Counted from the first letter of the stretch, positions 18,693 to 28,409 are shown. The stretch is DNA of 64,000 nt from Pseudomonas gessardii (GCF_001983165.1 NZ_MNPU01000011.1:1-64000), one strand, 5' to 3'. Made by a program: numbers and translations. Notes: generated by a model from the sequence alone, not told the origin.

Positions 18693-19607
18693 CTAGATCG
18701 CCGTAAAACGCTGCAAATACTTGAGATGCTCGCGGTGCGCCGTCTCCTGCATCACCGGCGCCAACCTCACCTTCTCTCCCGGCAGATACTGGGCCAGGCG
18801 CGCCAACGACAATGGCGTCAACGCGCCCAGTCGTGGGTAGCCGCCAATGGTCTGGCGATCATTGAGCAATACAATCGGCTGCCCATCCGGTGGCACCTGG
18901 ATCGCGCCCAAGGGGATGCCTTCGGAGATCAGCGACGGCCCCTGATACGCCAACGGCGTGCCCAGCATGCGCATGCCCATGCGGTCGGCGCGGCTGTCCA
19001 GGGCCCATTCGCTATTGAACGCATCGAACAGGCTCTGGCCGCTGAACTGGCCGATCTGCGCGCCGAGGATCACGTCCAGGGGCGCCGTAGAGTGCAACCG
19101 CTCAGCTGGCAATTCACGCAAGTGGCTGCCCGAGCCGGAATACCCCAGGGCTGCGCCTTCAGCCAGGGCCCGGCCAAAACCGTCCAGCCCGCCCAGGGCT
19201 TCGCGCCCGACACTGGCACAACTGCCCAGGACCTTGGGCGCGTCAAACCCGCCCGGCGCCGCCAGGTAAGCCCGAGCACCGCTGTGCGGCTGGGTGAAGC
19301 GCAAGCGCTGGCCTTTTTGCAGAATAAAACTGCGGCCCGGGCTGATGGCGCGCTCGTCGATGTACGCCCCCAGGTCCGCACCCGCCAGGGCCAGCACGCA
19401 AATCTCCTCGGCCTGTACGGTAAAACCGCCCAGGGTGATTTCCACCACCGGCGCATCCAGCGGGTTGCCCAGCAACCAGTTGGCCCAGGACATCGACACC
19501 CAATCCAGCGCGCCGCCCTGGGTTACGCCCAGGTGCCGCACACCAAAACGCCCGGCATCCTGCAACAGGCACAGTGGGGTGCTGGCCTCGATCGACAAAC
19601 GGCTCAT
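18693..19607 (-). CDS. pxpC: 5-oxoprolinase subunit PxpC (KipA/biotin-dependent carboxyltransferase family)
   Basis: A 304-aa protein of the KipA-like family (N-terminal LCLLQDAGRFGVRHLGVTQGGALD). With PxpA and PxpB it hydrolyses 5-oxoproline (pyroglutamate) to glutamate using ATP. It is the last gene of a tightly coupled operon, overlapping pxpB by 4 bases. Length and order agree with the family. A REP pair follows its stop codon. Confidence 0.9.
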   Translation of the reverse strand: MSRLSIEASTPLCLLQDAGRFGVRHLGVTQGGALDWVSMSWANWLLGNPLDAPVVEITLGGFTVQAEEICVLALAGADLGAYIDERAISPGRSFILQKGQRLRFTQPHSGARAYLAAPGGFDAPKVLGSCASVGREALGGLDGFGRALAEGAALGYSGSGSHLRELPAERLHSTAPLDVILGAQIGQFSGQSLFDAFNSEWALDSRADRMGMRMLGTPLAYQGPSLISEGIPLGAIQVPPDGQPIVLLNDRQTIGGYPRLGALTPLSLARLAQYLPGEKVRLAPVMQETAHREHLKYLQRFTAI

Positions 19608-20308
19608 ACCTGGGCCTCCAAGGGCGTGTCATCGCCACCCAGGTTGATAAATTCAGCACGCCCGATGGCTTCAAAACGCACACTGTCGCCCGGCTGCATC
19701 AGGCTGTAGCCGTCGCGCTCACGATCGAACAATTTGGCCGGGGTGCGGCCGATCAGGTTCCAGCCCCCCGGGGATTCCACCGGATAGGCGGCGGTCTGGC
19801 GCTCGGCAATGCCGACGCTACCCGGCGCCACCCGCTTGCGTGGGGTGCTCAGGCGGGGGGCGGCGAGTTGCTCTTCCACCAGGCCCATAAAGGCAAAACC
19901 GGGAGCAAAACCGAGGGCGAAGACCTGATATTGATGCTGGCTGTGGCGGCGAATCACCTCGTTGACCGCAAGCCCACTGCGCTGGGCGAGCAAGGTCAGC
20001 TCAGGACCGACGCTCAGGTCGTACCACACCGGCAATACATGACACTGCCCGCTGCCCTGGGCCTGGGGCTGCAAGCCCGTGAGGGCCTGATCGATCAGTT
20101 CCCGCGCCTGTGCCGGGCTCAACGCCAGCAGGTCGTAATGCACCATCAGGGTCGTGTAGGAAGGCACCAGGTCCACCAGCGCCGTGCCAAACCCCTCGCG
20201 CAGCCGACGCGTGGCGGCGAGCATCCAGGGCATGTTGTCTTCGGCGATCACATCAAACAGGCGCACCATCAGGCAGTCGATGGCCACTACTTCGATCCGT
20301 GGCTTCAT
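19604..20308 (-). CDS. pxpB: 5-oxoprolinase subunit PxpB (KipI family)
   Basis: A 234-aa KipI-like protein with the family features [25 protein letters not shown] and [17 protein letters not shown]. It works with PxpC as the carboxylase-like part of the 5-oxoprolinase complex. It overlaps both neighbours by 4 bases, indicating translational coupling. Start at 20308 (MKPRIEVVA). Confidence 0.92.
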   Translation of the reverse strand: MKPRIEVVAIDCLMVRLFDVIAEDNMPWMLAATRRLREGFGTALVDLVPSYTTLMVHYDLLALSPAQARELIDQALTGLQPQAQGSGQCHVLPVWYDLSVGPELTLLAQRSGLAVNEVIRRHSQHQYQVFALGFAPGFAFMGLVEEQLAAPRLSTPRKRVAPGSVGIAERQTAAYPVESPGGWNLIGRTPAKLFDRERDGYSLMQPGDSVRFEAIGRAEFINLGGDDTPLEAQV

Positions 20309-21048
20309 TGTGGCGTCAACGCTTGGCGAATACGCTGCACCGCCGCCACCGAGCTGGCGTTATCGCCATGCACGCAGAGGGTGTTGGCCTGCAACAGCAA
20401 GGGGCTACCATCGCTGGCGACCAGGGTTTGGCCCCGGGCAATGGTCAGGGCCTGCTGGAGAATGACCTGCGCATCGTGATGCACCGCACCCGGCAACTGC
20501 CGCGAGACCAGGTGCCCGGCGTTGTCGTAGGCACGGTCGGCAAAGGCTTCAAACCACAGGGTCACGCCATATTCATCCCCCAGGGCCTGGGCGGCGCGGT
20601 TGTCACGGGTGGCCATCAGCATCAACGGCAGGCTGGCGTCATACGCCGCCACGGCCTGGATCACTGCGCGCAATTGCGCAGGCTTGGCCATCATGTCGTT
20701 GTACATCGCGCCATGGGGTTTGACGTAGCTGACCCGGCCACCCTGGGCCCGGCAAATACCGTCGAGGGCACCGATCTGGTAATGCAGCAGGTCCTGGAGC
20801 TCCTGGGGGGCGTACGCCATGGATCGGCGGCCAAAGCCTGCCAGGTCCTGATACGCCGGGTGTGCACCGATTTGCACGCCATGCTGCAACGCCAGGGCGA
20901 CGGTCTTGCGCATGATGCTCGGGTCGCCGGCATGGAAACCGCAGGCGATATTGGCGCAATCAATAAATGGCATGACCTCGGCATCCAGACCCATGGTCCA
21001 GGCGCCAAAACTTTCGCCGATGTCGCAGTTCAGTAGCAGGCGGCTCAC
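20305..21048 (-). CDS. pxpA: 5-oxoprolinase subunit PxpA (LamB/YcsF family)
   Basis: A 247-aa protein with the LamB/YcsF signature at the N-terminus ([14 protein letters not shown]) and [15 protein letters not shown], which carries conserved metal/substrate residues. It is the first gene of pxpA-pxpB-pxpC and catalyses the final ring-opening step of 5-oxoproline with the other subunits. The gene order A-B-C matches many bacteria. A divergent LysR gene lies 178 bases away and is the probable regulator. Confidence 0.92.
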   Translation of the reverse strand: MSRLLLNCDIGESFGAWTMGLDAEVMPFIDCANIACGFHAGDPSIMRKTVALALQHGVQIGAHPAYQDLAGFGRRSMAYAPQELQDLLHYQIGALDGICRAQGGRVSYVKPHGAMYNDMMAKPAQLRAVIQAVAAYDASLPLMLMATRDNRAAQALGDEYGVTLWFEAFADRAYDNAGHLVSRQLPGAVHHDAQVILQQALTIARGQTLVASDGSPLLLQANTLCVHGDNASSVAAVQRIRQALTPQ

Positions 21049-21087
21049 GCTGAAGACTCCTGTAGGCTTTATTTTTTTATAGTGTGG

Positions 21088-21104
21088 GATCTTTTACCAA
21101 GATC
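21088..21104. promoter_or_regulatory. Candidate LysR operator upstream of pxpA
   Basis: Perfect palindrome GATCTT-ttacc-AAGATC containing a T-N11-A pattern (T21090, A21102), 40 bases upstream of the pxpA start and in the divergent pxpA/LysR intergenic region. Confidence 0.5.
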
Positions 21105-21226
21105 TCGCAACGATGTTGTCCTGAGCCCCGACGACGCTTATCGTGAGACAGCTCGATTTTTGGCGCGCAGCCCCTGTTGCGTCCAACTAATAAAAACCGA
21201 TCCATGCATAAGAAAAAGTTGATCCC

Positions 21227-22165
21227 ATGAATTTGAAGTTCCTCGAAACCTTCGTCTGGGTAGCCCGGCTCAAGAGCTTCCGGCTTACGGCAGAGAAGCT
21301 GTTCACCACCCAAGCCTCGATCTCCAGCCGCATTGCGGTGCTGGAAAGCGAGCTGGGGGTGAAGCTATTCCTGCGTGACTCGCGTGGCGTGAGCCTGACC
21401 CCGGATGGGGTGAAGGTGCTCGATTATGCCGAGCAGATGATGATCACCATGCAGGGGCTCAAGCAGTCGCTGGAAACCACCAGCAGCAAGGTCGGACGCA
21501 TCCGCATCGGCGCGATGGACACGGTGATCCACACCTGGCTCAGCCCCTTGGTGACCGAACTGATGGCGCATTTCCCTCTGGTGGAAATCGAGTTGGTCGC
21601 CGATACCGCGCTGAACCTCTGCGATCAGCTGCAAAAAGGCTTTCTCGACCTGATTCTGCAAACCGACCTGCTGCGTCAGGAATCGGTGCGCAGCCTGGAG
21701 CTGGCCAGCCACCCCATGGGCTGGATCGTCGCCAGCCATTCGATCTACAACCGCGACTACGCCTCCCTCGCCGAACTGGCCCAGGAACGGATCATCACCT
21801 ACTCGAAAAACTCTCATCCGCACCAGGATGTGCTGAGCCTGATGCAAGCCCACGGCGTGGCGGCGCCGCGCATGAACTGCGTGAACTCGGTGTCGGCCAT
21901 CACCCGTTTACTGCGTGACGGCTTTGGCATTGGCGCGTTGCCGCCGGTGCTGGTCAGCGAGGAGCTGGCACGGGGTGAGTTGGTGCTGCTGCCCATGGAA
22001 CAGCGCTTGCCGAACCTGCAGGTGGTGGTGTCGTGGCGGGTGGGGGTGGAATTGGTAGAGGAAATCGTCGCGCTCTGCCAGAGCGTCGTGGCGCGGTATG
22101 CCGAGGAAGTGGGTGAAGAGCGCATGGTGCTCAGTCAACCACCCTCGCTGAAGAAACCCGATTGA
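21227..22165 (+). CDS. LysR-family regulator, probably of the pxp operon
   Basis: A 312-aa LysR protein: N-terminal winged helix-turn-helix (FLETFVWVARLKSFRLTAEKLFTTQASISSRIAVLE, about residues 4-40) and a C-terminal effector domain. It is divergent from pxpABC, so an activator or repressor of that operon is the natural guess, perhaps sensing pyroglutamate. The effector is inferred only from position. Confidence 0.85.
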   Translation: MNLKFLETFVWVARLKSFRLTAEKLFTTQASISSRIAVLESELGVKLFLRDSRGVSLTPDGVKVLDYAEQMMITMQGLKQSLETTSSKVGRIRIGAMDTVIHTWLSPLVTELMAHFPLVEIELVADTALNLCDQLQKGFLDLILQTDLLRQESVRSLELASHPMGWIVASHSIYNRDYASLAELAQERIITYSKNSHPHQDVLSLMQAHGVAAPRMNCVNSVSAITRLLRDGFGIGALPPVLVSEELARGELVLLPMEQRLPNLQVVVSWRVGVELVEEIVALCQSVVARYAEEVGEERMVLSQPPSLKKPD

Positions 22166-22168
22166 AGC

Positions 22169-22255
22169 TGTGAGAGCGGGCTTGCTCGCGATGCAAGCGC
22201 TGCGGTCAATCAGATACACCGAGGCGATGCTATCGCGAGCAAGCCCGCTCCCACA
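22169..22255. repeat. REP inverted pair
   Basis: Arms of 24 bases (core GAGCGGGCTTGCTCGCGAT, one mismatch) separated by about 40 unrelated bases, between the convergent LysR gene and DUF2937 gene. Same class as 18583-18676. Confidence 0.85.
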
Positions 22256-22272
22256 CAAGCCCTACCTATCCC

Positions 22273-22815
22273 TTACAGGCCCTTGAGATCCCGCTCTTCA
22301 ATCGGCCGGCTCTGGCGCAAACGCTTGCCGCCCAGCACCACCCAGTCGATCAGGCGGAACAAACACTCCAGGCCGAACGACAGCAGCATCGCCCCACCCA
22401 GGCCCCAGCCCATGGCTTCGGGGGTCAGGAGGATCTGGTAGCTGTAGCCATTCCAGGTTTCCCGGCGGATATCCGGGTCGGCGGCCACCGCCACCTGCAA
22501 GGCGCGGATGTACCACGGTCCCTGCATGGCCTGGAACTGCTTGTCCAACGCCACCTGGCGATCGAGCAAAGTGCCGAGGCTGTTGGCATCGCTGCGAAAC
22601 ACCGGATCCTCGCTGGCACGGTAATGCGCCACCAATGCTTGCAAATCGCCATTAAAGAACTGCTGCGCAGTGCGTTCAAAACCGCGCAAACCGGTCTGGG
22701 CTTCGATCAAATGGGCTTCGACGCGCTTGGCGTAGTCGTTGATAAACCCCGGGACTTGCACCCCGACCAACAAGCCGATGGCAAACAACACCAGGCGCAG
22801 ATAGCTGAGCAACAT
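22273..22815 (-). CDS. DUF2937 family membrane protein
   Basis: A 180-aa protein with two hydrophobic segments, one at the N-terminus (YLRLVLFAIGLLVGVQVPGF) and one near the C-terminus (MGWGLGGAMLLSFGLECLFRLIDWVVLGG), and a soluble helical part between. This matches DUF2937, of unknown function. The start at 22815 has AAGGA eight bases upstream. It lies just downstream of the glutamine amidotransferase gene on the same strand (11 bases), so they may be cotranscribed. Confidence 0.7.
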   Translation of the reverse strand: MLLSYLRLVLFAIGLLVGVQVPGFINDYAKRVEAHLIEAQTGLRGFERTAQQFFNGDLQALVAHYRASEDPVFRSDANSLGTLLDRQVALDKQFQAMQGPWYIRALQVAVAADPDIRRETWNGYSYQILLTPEAMGWGLGGAMLLSFGLECLFRLIDWVVLGGKRLRQSRPIEERDLKGL

Positions 22816-22826
22816 AATCGACGTCC

Positions 22827-23603
22827 TTATGCGGTTGTGCCCTGGCGCACGCATTCGCCGCGCCGCCACAGGCTCCACTGGCCCGGTTCGTAGCGGGTCC
22901 AGGTCTCGTTTTCGGTCAAGGGTTCGGTGGCAATCACCGTCACCACATCATTAGGCGTGGTTTCGGCCTGAAAATCGACGATCACGTCGACATCTTTCAG
23001 GCGTGCAGGACCAAAAGGTGCGCGACGGGTAATCTGTGCCAGTTTGGTCGAGCAATAGCAAAACAGCCAATCACCATCACTGAGCAGGCAGTTGAACACG
23101 CCCTTGCTGCGGTATTCGGCGCAGGCGGCGATCAGGTCCGGCAGCACCTGCTCGATATCCACCGGCTCGGGAAACGCCTGGCGAATACGGTTGAGCAGGT
23201 CGCAGAAGGCCGCTTCGCTGTCGGTATCGCCCACCGGGCGGTAGAACGTGGCCTGGGGCGTGAAGTCCGCGAGTTGGCCGTTATGGGCGAAACACCAGTT
23301 GCGCCCCCACAGCTCGCGCACGAACGGATGGGTGTTGGACAGGCTCACCTTGCCGACATTGGCCTGGCGGATATGGCCAATCACCACTTCACTCTTGATC
23401 GGATAACGCTGCACCAGCAGCGCCACTTCCGACTCGCTGCTGGCCGCCGGGTCCTGGAACAGCCGCAGGCCACGGCCCTCGTAGAAGGCAATGCCCCAGC
23501 CATCGCGGTGCGGCCCGGTGCGCCCACCGCGCTGCATCAGCCCGGTGAAGCTGAACACGATATCAGTCGGTACGTTGGCACTCATGCCCAATAATTCACA
23601 CAT
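22827..23603 (-). CDS. Class II glutamine amidotransferase (YafJ-like)
   Basis: A 258-aa Ntn-type glutaminase domain protein. The start at 23603 puts Cys directly after Met (MCELLGMSAN), the N-terminal nucleophile of class II amidotransferases; a longer frame would bury it. Family signatures RGGRTGPHRDGWGIAFY, GHIRQANVG, THPF and FAHNGQL are visible. No synthase domain is attached. The acceptor substrate is unknown. It is followed closely by DUF2937. Confidence 0.88.
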   Translation of the reverse strand: MCELLGMSANVPTDIVFSFTGLMQRGGRTGPHRDGWGIAFYEGRGLRLFQDPAASSESEVALLVQRYPIKSEVVIGHIRQANVGKVSLSNTHPFVRELWGRNWCFAHNGQLADFTPQATFYRPVGDTDSEAAFCDLLNRIRQAFPEPVDIEQVLPDLIAACAEYRSKGVFNCLLSDGDWLFCYCSTKLAQITRRAPFGPARLKDVDVIVDFQAETTPNDVVTVIATEPLTENETWTRYEPGQWSLWRRGECVRQGTTA

Positions 23604-23633
23604 GCCAGGACTCTCGATGCAGGGCAAACAACG

Positions 23634-24098
23634 TTAAAGACGCGGTTCGACCCGCATGCCACTGACAGGGGCCGGCGGGCGGCCATAGGGTTCGTCGTCC
23701 TCAGGCTCGGCCGCGACCGCTGCCGCAGCGGCGGCCTTCTGCTCACGCCGGGCCTTGGCGGCACGTTCGATGGGCCAGCGGATCAGCACAAAGACCAGGT
23801 ACAGGCCAAAGGCAATCATGGCGTACATCAGTAAGTCGGACACCGCCCGCCAGGCGTTATTGCCCACCTTGAGCAACAGATCCAGGGCGGTGATGGCCAC
23901 GGCCGGGGCAAACTGCTCCTTGACCGGGTCGACAATGGTCGGGCTCAACAGTAGCACCGCCATCAGCAACCGCAGCGGTTCGCGCAGCCAGCGCCAGATC
24001 CAGCGGGTCAGGCGAAACCACACCAGCAGGCAGCCCAAAGCGGCGAAGGCGTAAAGGCCCCAAGCGGTCAGATAGTCGTTCTCGGTCATGGTGTCCAT
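23634..24098 (-). CDS. Hypothetical inner-membrane protein
   Basis: About 154 aa with four hydrophobic helices in the first 120 residues, then an Ala/Lys-rich, acidic cytoplasmic tail ending in a proline-rich stretch (PYGRPPAPVSG). Two nearby ATG codons (24098 and 24089) are possible starts; neither has a strong ribosome site. No family is recognised. It ends 31 bases before the glutamine amidotransferase start on the same strand, so cotranscription is likely. Confidence 0.6.
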   Translation of the reverse strand: MDTMTENDYLTAWGLYAFAALGCLLVWFRLTRWIWRWLREPLRLLMAVLLLSPTIVDPVKEQFAPAVAITALDLLLKVGNNAWRAVSDLLMYAMIAFGLYLVFVLIRWPIERAAKARREQKAAAAAAVAAEPEDDEPYGRPPAPVSGMRVEPRL

Positions 24099-24188
24099 GG
24101 CAAGGTAGGCAAACAGGCCCGTATGATAACGGCTTTTGAGGGCCACGGCTGCAATGCCGTCGGCCCACCACCAGACAGAGAGTGATCC

Positions 24189-26243
24189 ATGCCTCCATCG
24201 ACCCACGCCGCTGCCGCCCCGATTGCCCGCCAGGACTCAGGCCAGGACCCGTATGCCTGGTTGCAAGAACGCGACAACAGCGAGGTGCTCGACTACCTCA
24301 AGGCCGAGAATGCCTGGCAAGAGGCGCAGCTTGAAGACCAGAAAGCGCTGCGCGAAACGCTGTTTCAAGAGATCAAGGGCCGTATCCTTGAGACCGACCT
24401 ATCACTGCCCTCGCCCTGGGGCCCGTACCTGTATTACACGCGCACCACCGCCGGTGACGAGTACGCACGCCACTACCGCTGCCCACGCCCGGCCGACGAC
24501 AGCCAGCAGATCGACGAAAGCGCCGAAGAACTGCTGCTGGACCCGAATGTGCTGGCCAATGGCGGCTTTTTCTCCCTCGGTGCCTTCAGCATCAGCCCGG
24601 ACCACAAGCGCCTGGCCTACAGCCTGGATACCAATGGCGAAGAGATCTACACCCTGTACGTAAAGGAATTGTCTTCGGGCAAGGTCAGCGAACTGGCGTT
24701 TGCCGACTGCGATGGCAGCATGACCTGGGCCAACGACAGCCTGACGCTGTTCTTCGGCGAACTGGACGACACCCACCGCCCGCACAAGCTGTATCGCTAT
24801 CGCCTGGACGGCACCGCCGCCGAAGAGGTGTTCCACGAGCCTGACGGGCGCTTCTTCCTGCATTGCTACCGCTCCAGCTCCGAGCGTCAACTGCTGCTGT
24901 CCCTGGGCAGCAAGACCACCAGCGAAGTCTGGGCCCTGGATGCCGAGCAGCCGCAACAGGCGTTTACCTGCCTGGCGCCACGGGTCGAAGGCCATGAGTA
25001 CGATGTCGACCACGGCAAGCTGGACGACCAATGGACCTGGTTTATCCGCAGTAACCGCGACGGCATCAACTTTGCGCTGTTCCAGGCCGCCGACACCGGC
25101 AGCGTGCCCAGCGAAGACCAGTGGCACAACCTGATTGCCCACGATGACGCCGTAATGCTCGACGGCGTGACGCTCAATGCCCGGGCCATGACCCTGAGCC
25201 TGCGCATTGGCGGCCTGCCGGTGATCGACGTGCACCCACAGGGCCTGCCGACCTATCGCGTGGAATTGCCAGACGCGGCCTACAGCCTATACGTGCAAAA
25301 CAGCCTGGAGTTCCACAGCGACAAGATCCGCCTGCGCTATGAAGCCCTCAATCGCCCGGCCCAGGTCCGTCAACTGGAACTGGCCAGCGGCGCGCAACAA
25401 GTGCTCAAGCAAACCCCGGTACTGGGCGTGTTCAATGCCGACGACTACGTCAGCCAGCGGTTGTGGGCGACGTCTGCCGATGGCACCCAGGTGCCGATCA
25501 GCCTGGTGGTCAGGCGCGACCAGGTGGGCCAGCCGACGCCACTGTACCTGTACGGCTACGGCGCCTACGGCTCAAGCCTCGACCCGTGGTTTTCCCATGC
25601 GCGCCTGAGCCTGCTGGACCGCGGCGTGGCATTTGCCATTGCCCATGTACGCGGCGGTGGCGAACTGGGCGAGGCCTGGTACCGCGCCGGCAAGCAGGAG
25701 CACAAGCAAAACACCTTCAGCGACTTTATTGCCTGCGCCGAGCACTTGATCGCCGAGGGCCTGACCACCGCCAAGCAACTGGCTATCAGCGGTGGCAGCG
25801 CCGGCGGGCTGTTGATCGGGGCCGTGCTCAACCAGCGCCCGGAGCTGTTCCAGGCGGCGATTGCCGAGGTGCCCTTTGTCGACGTGCTCAACACCATGCT
25901 CGACCCGGACCTGCCCCTGACCGTCACCGAATATGACGAATGGGGCAACCCCCAGGAGCCCGAGGTGTATGAACGGATCAAGGCCTATGCGCCCTACGAA
26001 AATGTCAGCGCCCAGGCCTACCCGGCGATGCTGGTGATCGCCGGCTATAACGACAGCCGCGTGCAGTACTGGGAAGCCGCCAAGTGGGTGGCCAAGCTGC
26101 GCGCCACCAAGACCGACGACAACCTGTTGCTGCTCAAGACCGAACTGGGCGCCGGCCATGGCGGCATGAGCGGGCGCTACCAGGGCTTGCGTGACGTGGC
26201 CCTGGAATACGCCTTTGTGTTCAAGGCCCTGGGGCGGGCTTAA
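24189..26243 (+). CDS. Oligopeptidase B (S9 serine peptidase)
   Basis: A 684-aa cytoplasmic peptidase of the prolyl oligopeptidase family: N-terminal beta-propeller (about 60-400) and C-terminal alpha/beta hydrolase with catalytic Ser537 in GGSAGG, Asp in GYNDSRVQYWE and His in GAGHGGMSGR. Oligopeptidase B cleaves short peptides after basic residues. The length is typical (about 685-690 aa). Its TAA stop shares four bases with the TTA stop of the convergent proline-rich gene. Confidence 0.93.
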   Translation: MPPSTHAAAAPIARQDSGQDPYAWLQERDNSEVLDYLKAENAWQEAQLEDQKALRETLFQEIKGRILETDLSLPSPWGPYLYYTRTTAGDEYARHYRCPRPADDSQQIDESAEELLLDPNVLANGGFFSLGAFSISPDHKRLAYSLDTNGEEIYTLYVKELSSGKVSELAFADCDGSMTWANDSLTLFFGELDDTHRPHKLYRYRLDGTAAEEVFHEPDGRFFLHCYRSSSERQLLLSLGSKTTSEVWALDAEQPQQAFTCLAPRVEGHEYDVDHGKLDDQWTWFIRSNRDGINFALFQAADTGSVPSEDQWHNLIAHDDAVMLDGVTLNARAMTLSLRIGGLPVIDVHPQGLPTYRVELPDAAYSLYVQNSLEFHSDKIRLRYEALNRPAQVRQLELASGAQQVLKQTPVLGVFNADDYVSQRLWATSADGTQVPISLVVRRDQVGQPTPLYLYGYGAYGSSLDPWFSHARLSLLDRGVAFAIAHVRGGGELGEAWYRAGKQEHKQNTFSDFIACAEHLIAEGLTTAKQLAISGGSAGGLLIGAVLNQRPELFQAAIAEVPFVDVLNTMLDPDLPLTVTEYDEWGNPQEPEVYERIKAYAPYENVSAQAYPAMLVIAGYNDSRVQYWEAAKWVAKLRATKTDDNLLLLKTELGAGHGGMSGRYQGLRDVALEYAFVFKALGRA

Positions 26244-26521
26244 GAACCCGTCGCCTTCGGTTTGCTGTCGTTTTGCTGCAGGCCGGGCAAGATCTGGTCC
26301 TTGGGCGGCTTGGGCATTTCAATCGGCGGCAACGGCGCCCCGGCCCCTTGTGGCTTGGGTGCCGTGGGCGGGGTAACTTGCGGATAGGGGGTCGGCGTTG
26401 CAGTGCCCGGTCCGCCCGTGGTGGTCGCCGGCGTGTTCGGCACGGCTTGCAACTGCTGGGCATGTGCGGCCCCCAATGTGAGCACACTCCCTACAATGAC
26501 CGCTAGAATGCTGCACTTCAT
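26240..26521 (-). CDS. Small secreted proline-rich hypothetical protein
   Basis: A 93-aa protein with a clear signal peptide (MKCSILAVIVGSVLTLGAAHA, cleavage before QQLQ) and a mature part rich in Pro, Thr and Gly (YPQVTPPTAPKPQG, MPKPPKDQILP). The start at 26521 has GGAG six bases upstream. It overlaps the oligopeptidase B gene tail-to-tail by four bases. No domain is recognised; a periplasmic or surface location is inferred. Confidence 0.65.
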   Translation of the reverse strand: MKCSILAVIVGSVLTLGAAHAQQLQAVPNTPATTTGGPGTATPTPYPQVTPPTAPKPQGAGAPLPPIEMPKPPKDQILPGLQQNDSKPKATGS

Positions 26522-26602
26522 CGATGGCTCCATGGCCTGACTGTTAACCAGTCCCAAGGCTACTCCCAACCGCGCAAGAATGCCCTTCCCAATGAGATTT
26601 CC

Positions 26603-27289
26603 ATGAAACGTTTCGTGCTGCTCGACACCACCCCCATTCCCGATAACGGCGGCGCCCTGTGCCTGTTCGAGTATGGCGAGGATTTTGTGATCAAGATCCA
26701 GGGCGGTGACGGCGGGCAATTGATGAACACGCGCATGCACGGTTCCGAAGATGCCCTGGCCGAGATCCCCTGCCGCAAGGTCGCCGGGCGCCCCGGTTCA
26801 CGGGTGTTGATTGGCGGCCTGGGCATGGGGTTCACCCTGGCCTCGGCGCTCAAGCACCTGGGCAAGACGGCACAAGTGGTGGTGGCTGAGCTGGTGCCGG
26901 GCGTCGTGGAATGGAATCGCGGCCCCCTGGGGGAAAAGTCCGGCAACCCGTTGCAGGACCCGCGCACCGTGATCCGCCTGGAAGACGTGGCCAAGGTGCT
27001 GCAAGCCGAGCCCCAGGGCTTTGATGCAATCATGCTCGATGTCGACAACGGCCCCGAAGGCCTGACGCAGAAAGCCAACAGCTGGCTGTACTCCGCCGGC
27101 GGCCTCAGCGCCTGCGCCAAGGCCCTGCGGCCCAAGGGCGTGCTGGCGGTGTGGTCGGCCAGCGCCGACAAGCAGTTCAGCGACAAACTGCGCAAGGCCG
27201 GCTTCAAGGCCGAGCAAGTGCAAGTCTTCGCCCACGGCAACAAGGGCACCCGGCATACCATCTGGATTGCCGAGAAGCTCAAGGGCTGA
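26603..27289 (+). CDS. Spermidine synthase-like methyltransferase-fold protein
   Basis: A 228-aa protein with a Rossmann SAM/decarboxy-SAM binding segment (VLIGGLGMGFTLASALKHL), acidic loop VVAELVPGVVEWN and DAIMLDVDNGPEG, as in spermidine synthase-like proteins. It is shorter than true SpeE and its N-terminus lacks the usual full beta-barrel, so aminopropyl transfer is not assured. Single gene, next to yajD in the same direction. Confidence 0.75.
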   Translation: MKRFVLLDTTPIPDNGGALCLFEYGEDFVIKIQGGDGGQLMNTRMHGSEDALAEIPCRKVAGRPGSRVLIGGLGMGFTLASALKHLGKTAQVVVAELVPGVVEWNRGPLGEKSGNPLQDPRTVIRLEDVAKVLQAEPQGFDAIMLDVDNGPEGLTQKANSWLYSAGGLSACAKALRPKGVLAVWSASADKQFSDKLRKAGFKAEQVQVFAHGNKGTRHTIWIAEKLKG

Positions 27290-27354
27290 AGTAAATTGCC
27301 CCGCGAGCAGCTAGAATCAACGCTATCCGTGAGCCACTAAAAACAGGAGCCATG

Positions 27355-27729
27355 ATGAGCTCGACCAACCCGCCCTCCCACACCGCCAAGCTGGACCGCA
27401 TCCTCGCCGATGCCCAGCGCGACCGGGAAATGGGCTACCGCGACAAAGCCCTGAAAATGTACCCCCACGTGTGTGGCCGCTGTGCCCGTGAGTTCGCCGG
27501 CAAGCGCCTCAGCGAACTGACCGTGCACCACCGTAACCACAACCATGATGACAACCCCCAGGACGGCTCCAACTGGGAGTTGCTGTGCCTGTACTGCCAC
27601 GACAACGAGCACTCGCGCTATACCGACCAACAGTACTTCGGCGAAGGCTCCACCAGCAGCCCGACCATTGCCAAGGCTACGCACAACCCGTTTGCGGCGT
27701 TGGCGGGGTTGATGAAGAAGGACGACTGA
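27355..27729 (+). CDS. yajD: YajD-family HNH nuclease
   Basis: A 124-aa protein with a zinc-ribbon-like CGRC pair, the HNH core (VHHRNHNHDDNPQDGSNWELLC) and a second CxxC-type pair (CLYCHDNEH). Such small HNH proteins are predicted endonucleases with unknown physiological role. I chose the second of two adjacent ATG codons, five bases after AGGAG. The C-terminus is a short basic tail. Confidence 0.85.
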   Translation: MSSTNPPSHTAKLDRILADAQRDREMGYRDKALKMYPHVCGRCAREFAGKRLSELTVHHRNHNHDDNPQDGSNWELLCLYCHDNEHSRYTDQQYFGEGSTSSPTIAKATHNPFAALAGLMKKDD

Positions 27730-27754
27730 CGGTCGTCGCTGAACGTTACGACGC

Positions 27755-27853
27755 CATCGCGGCGATGCGGCGATCCGACAAGCCTGGCTCCCACATTTGA
27801 AATGCATTCACCTGTGGGAGCCGGGCTTGTCGGGTCGCCGTATCGCCGCGATG
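27755..27853. repeat. REP inverted pair, second class
   Basis: Arms of 41 bases with three mismatches (CATCGCGGCGAT...GGCTCCCACA and its complement) around a 17-base loop. The core GTGGGAGCCGGGCTTGTCGG differs from the other REP pairs. It lies between two genes on the same strand. Confidence 0.85.
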
Positions 27854-27941
27854 ACAATCGCCCAGACACGCCATTTCTATACCGACCGCAGATCGAGCAA
27901 TCCCCGTATAATCGCGGTTTTTCTCGAAGGCACCCTCTCCC

Positions 27942-28409
27942 GTGGGCAATAAACGCTACAGCTGCATCGGTCTGTATAACCCCAAATCCCCCGAAAACGT
28001 CGGTTCGGTCATGCGCGCCGCCGGCTGCTATGGCGTGGCTTCGGTGTTTTACACCGGTAAACGCTATGAGCGGGCCCGGGACTTTATTACCGACACCAAG
28101 AAGGTCCACCACGATATCCCGCTGATCGGTATCGACGACCTGAAAAAAATCCTGCCCCTGGGCTGTATCCCGGTCGCCGTGGAGTTGGTGGACGGGGCCC
28201 GGCCGTTGCCGGAGTACACCCATCCTGATCGCGCGCTGTATATCTTCGGCCCCGAAGACGGCTCCCTCGACAAAGAGATCCGCGACTGGTGCGAAGACGT
28301 GATCTACATTCCGACCACCGGCTGCATGAACCTGGCGGCCACCGTCAATGTGGTGCTCTACGACCGCCTGGCCAAGGGCAATAACACCCGCTCGGGCCCC
28401 AAGTACTGA
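27942..28409 (+). CDS. TrmH/SpoU-family RNA 2'-O-methyltransferase
   Basis: A 155-aa SPOUT protein with the three family motifs: NPKSPENVGSVMRAAGCYG, YIFGPEDGSL and IPTTGCMNLAATVNV, which form the SAM-binding knot and RNA catalytic site. The length is close to minimal SPOUT enzymes such as TrmL/YibK. The start is GTG; a TATAAT -10 box lies at 27907-27912. The RNA target cannot be told. Confidence 0.88.
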   Translation: MGNKRYSCIGLYNPKSPENVGSVMRAAGCYGVASVFYTGKRYERARDFITDTKKVHHDIPLIGIDDLKKILPLGCIPVAVELVDGARPLPEYTHPDRALYIFGPEDGSLDKEIRDWCEDVIYIPTTGCMNLAATVNVVLYDRLAKGNNTRSGPKY

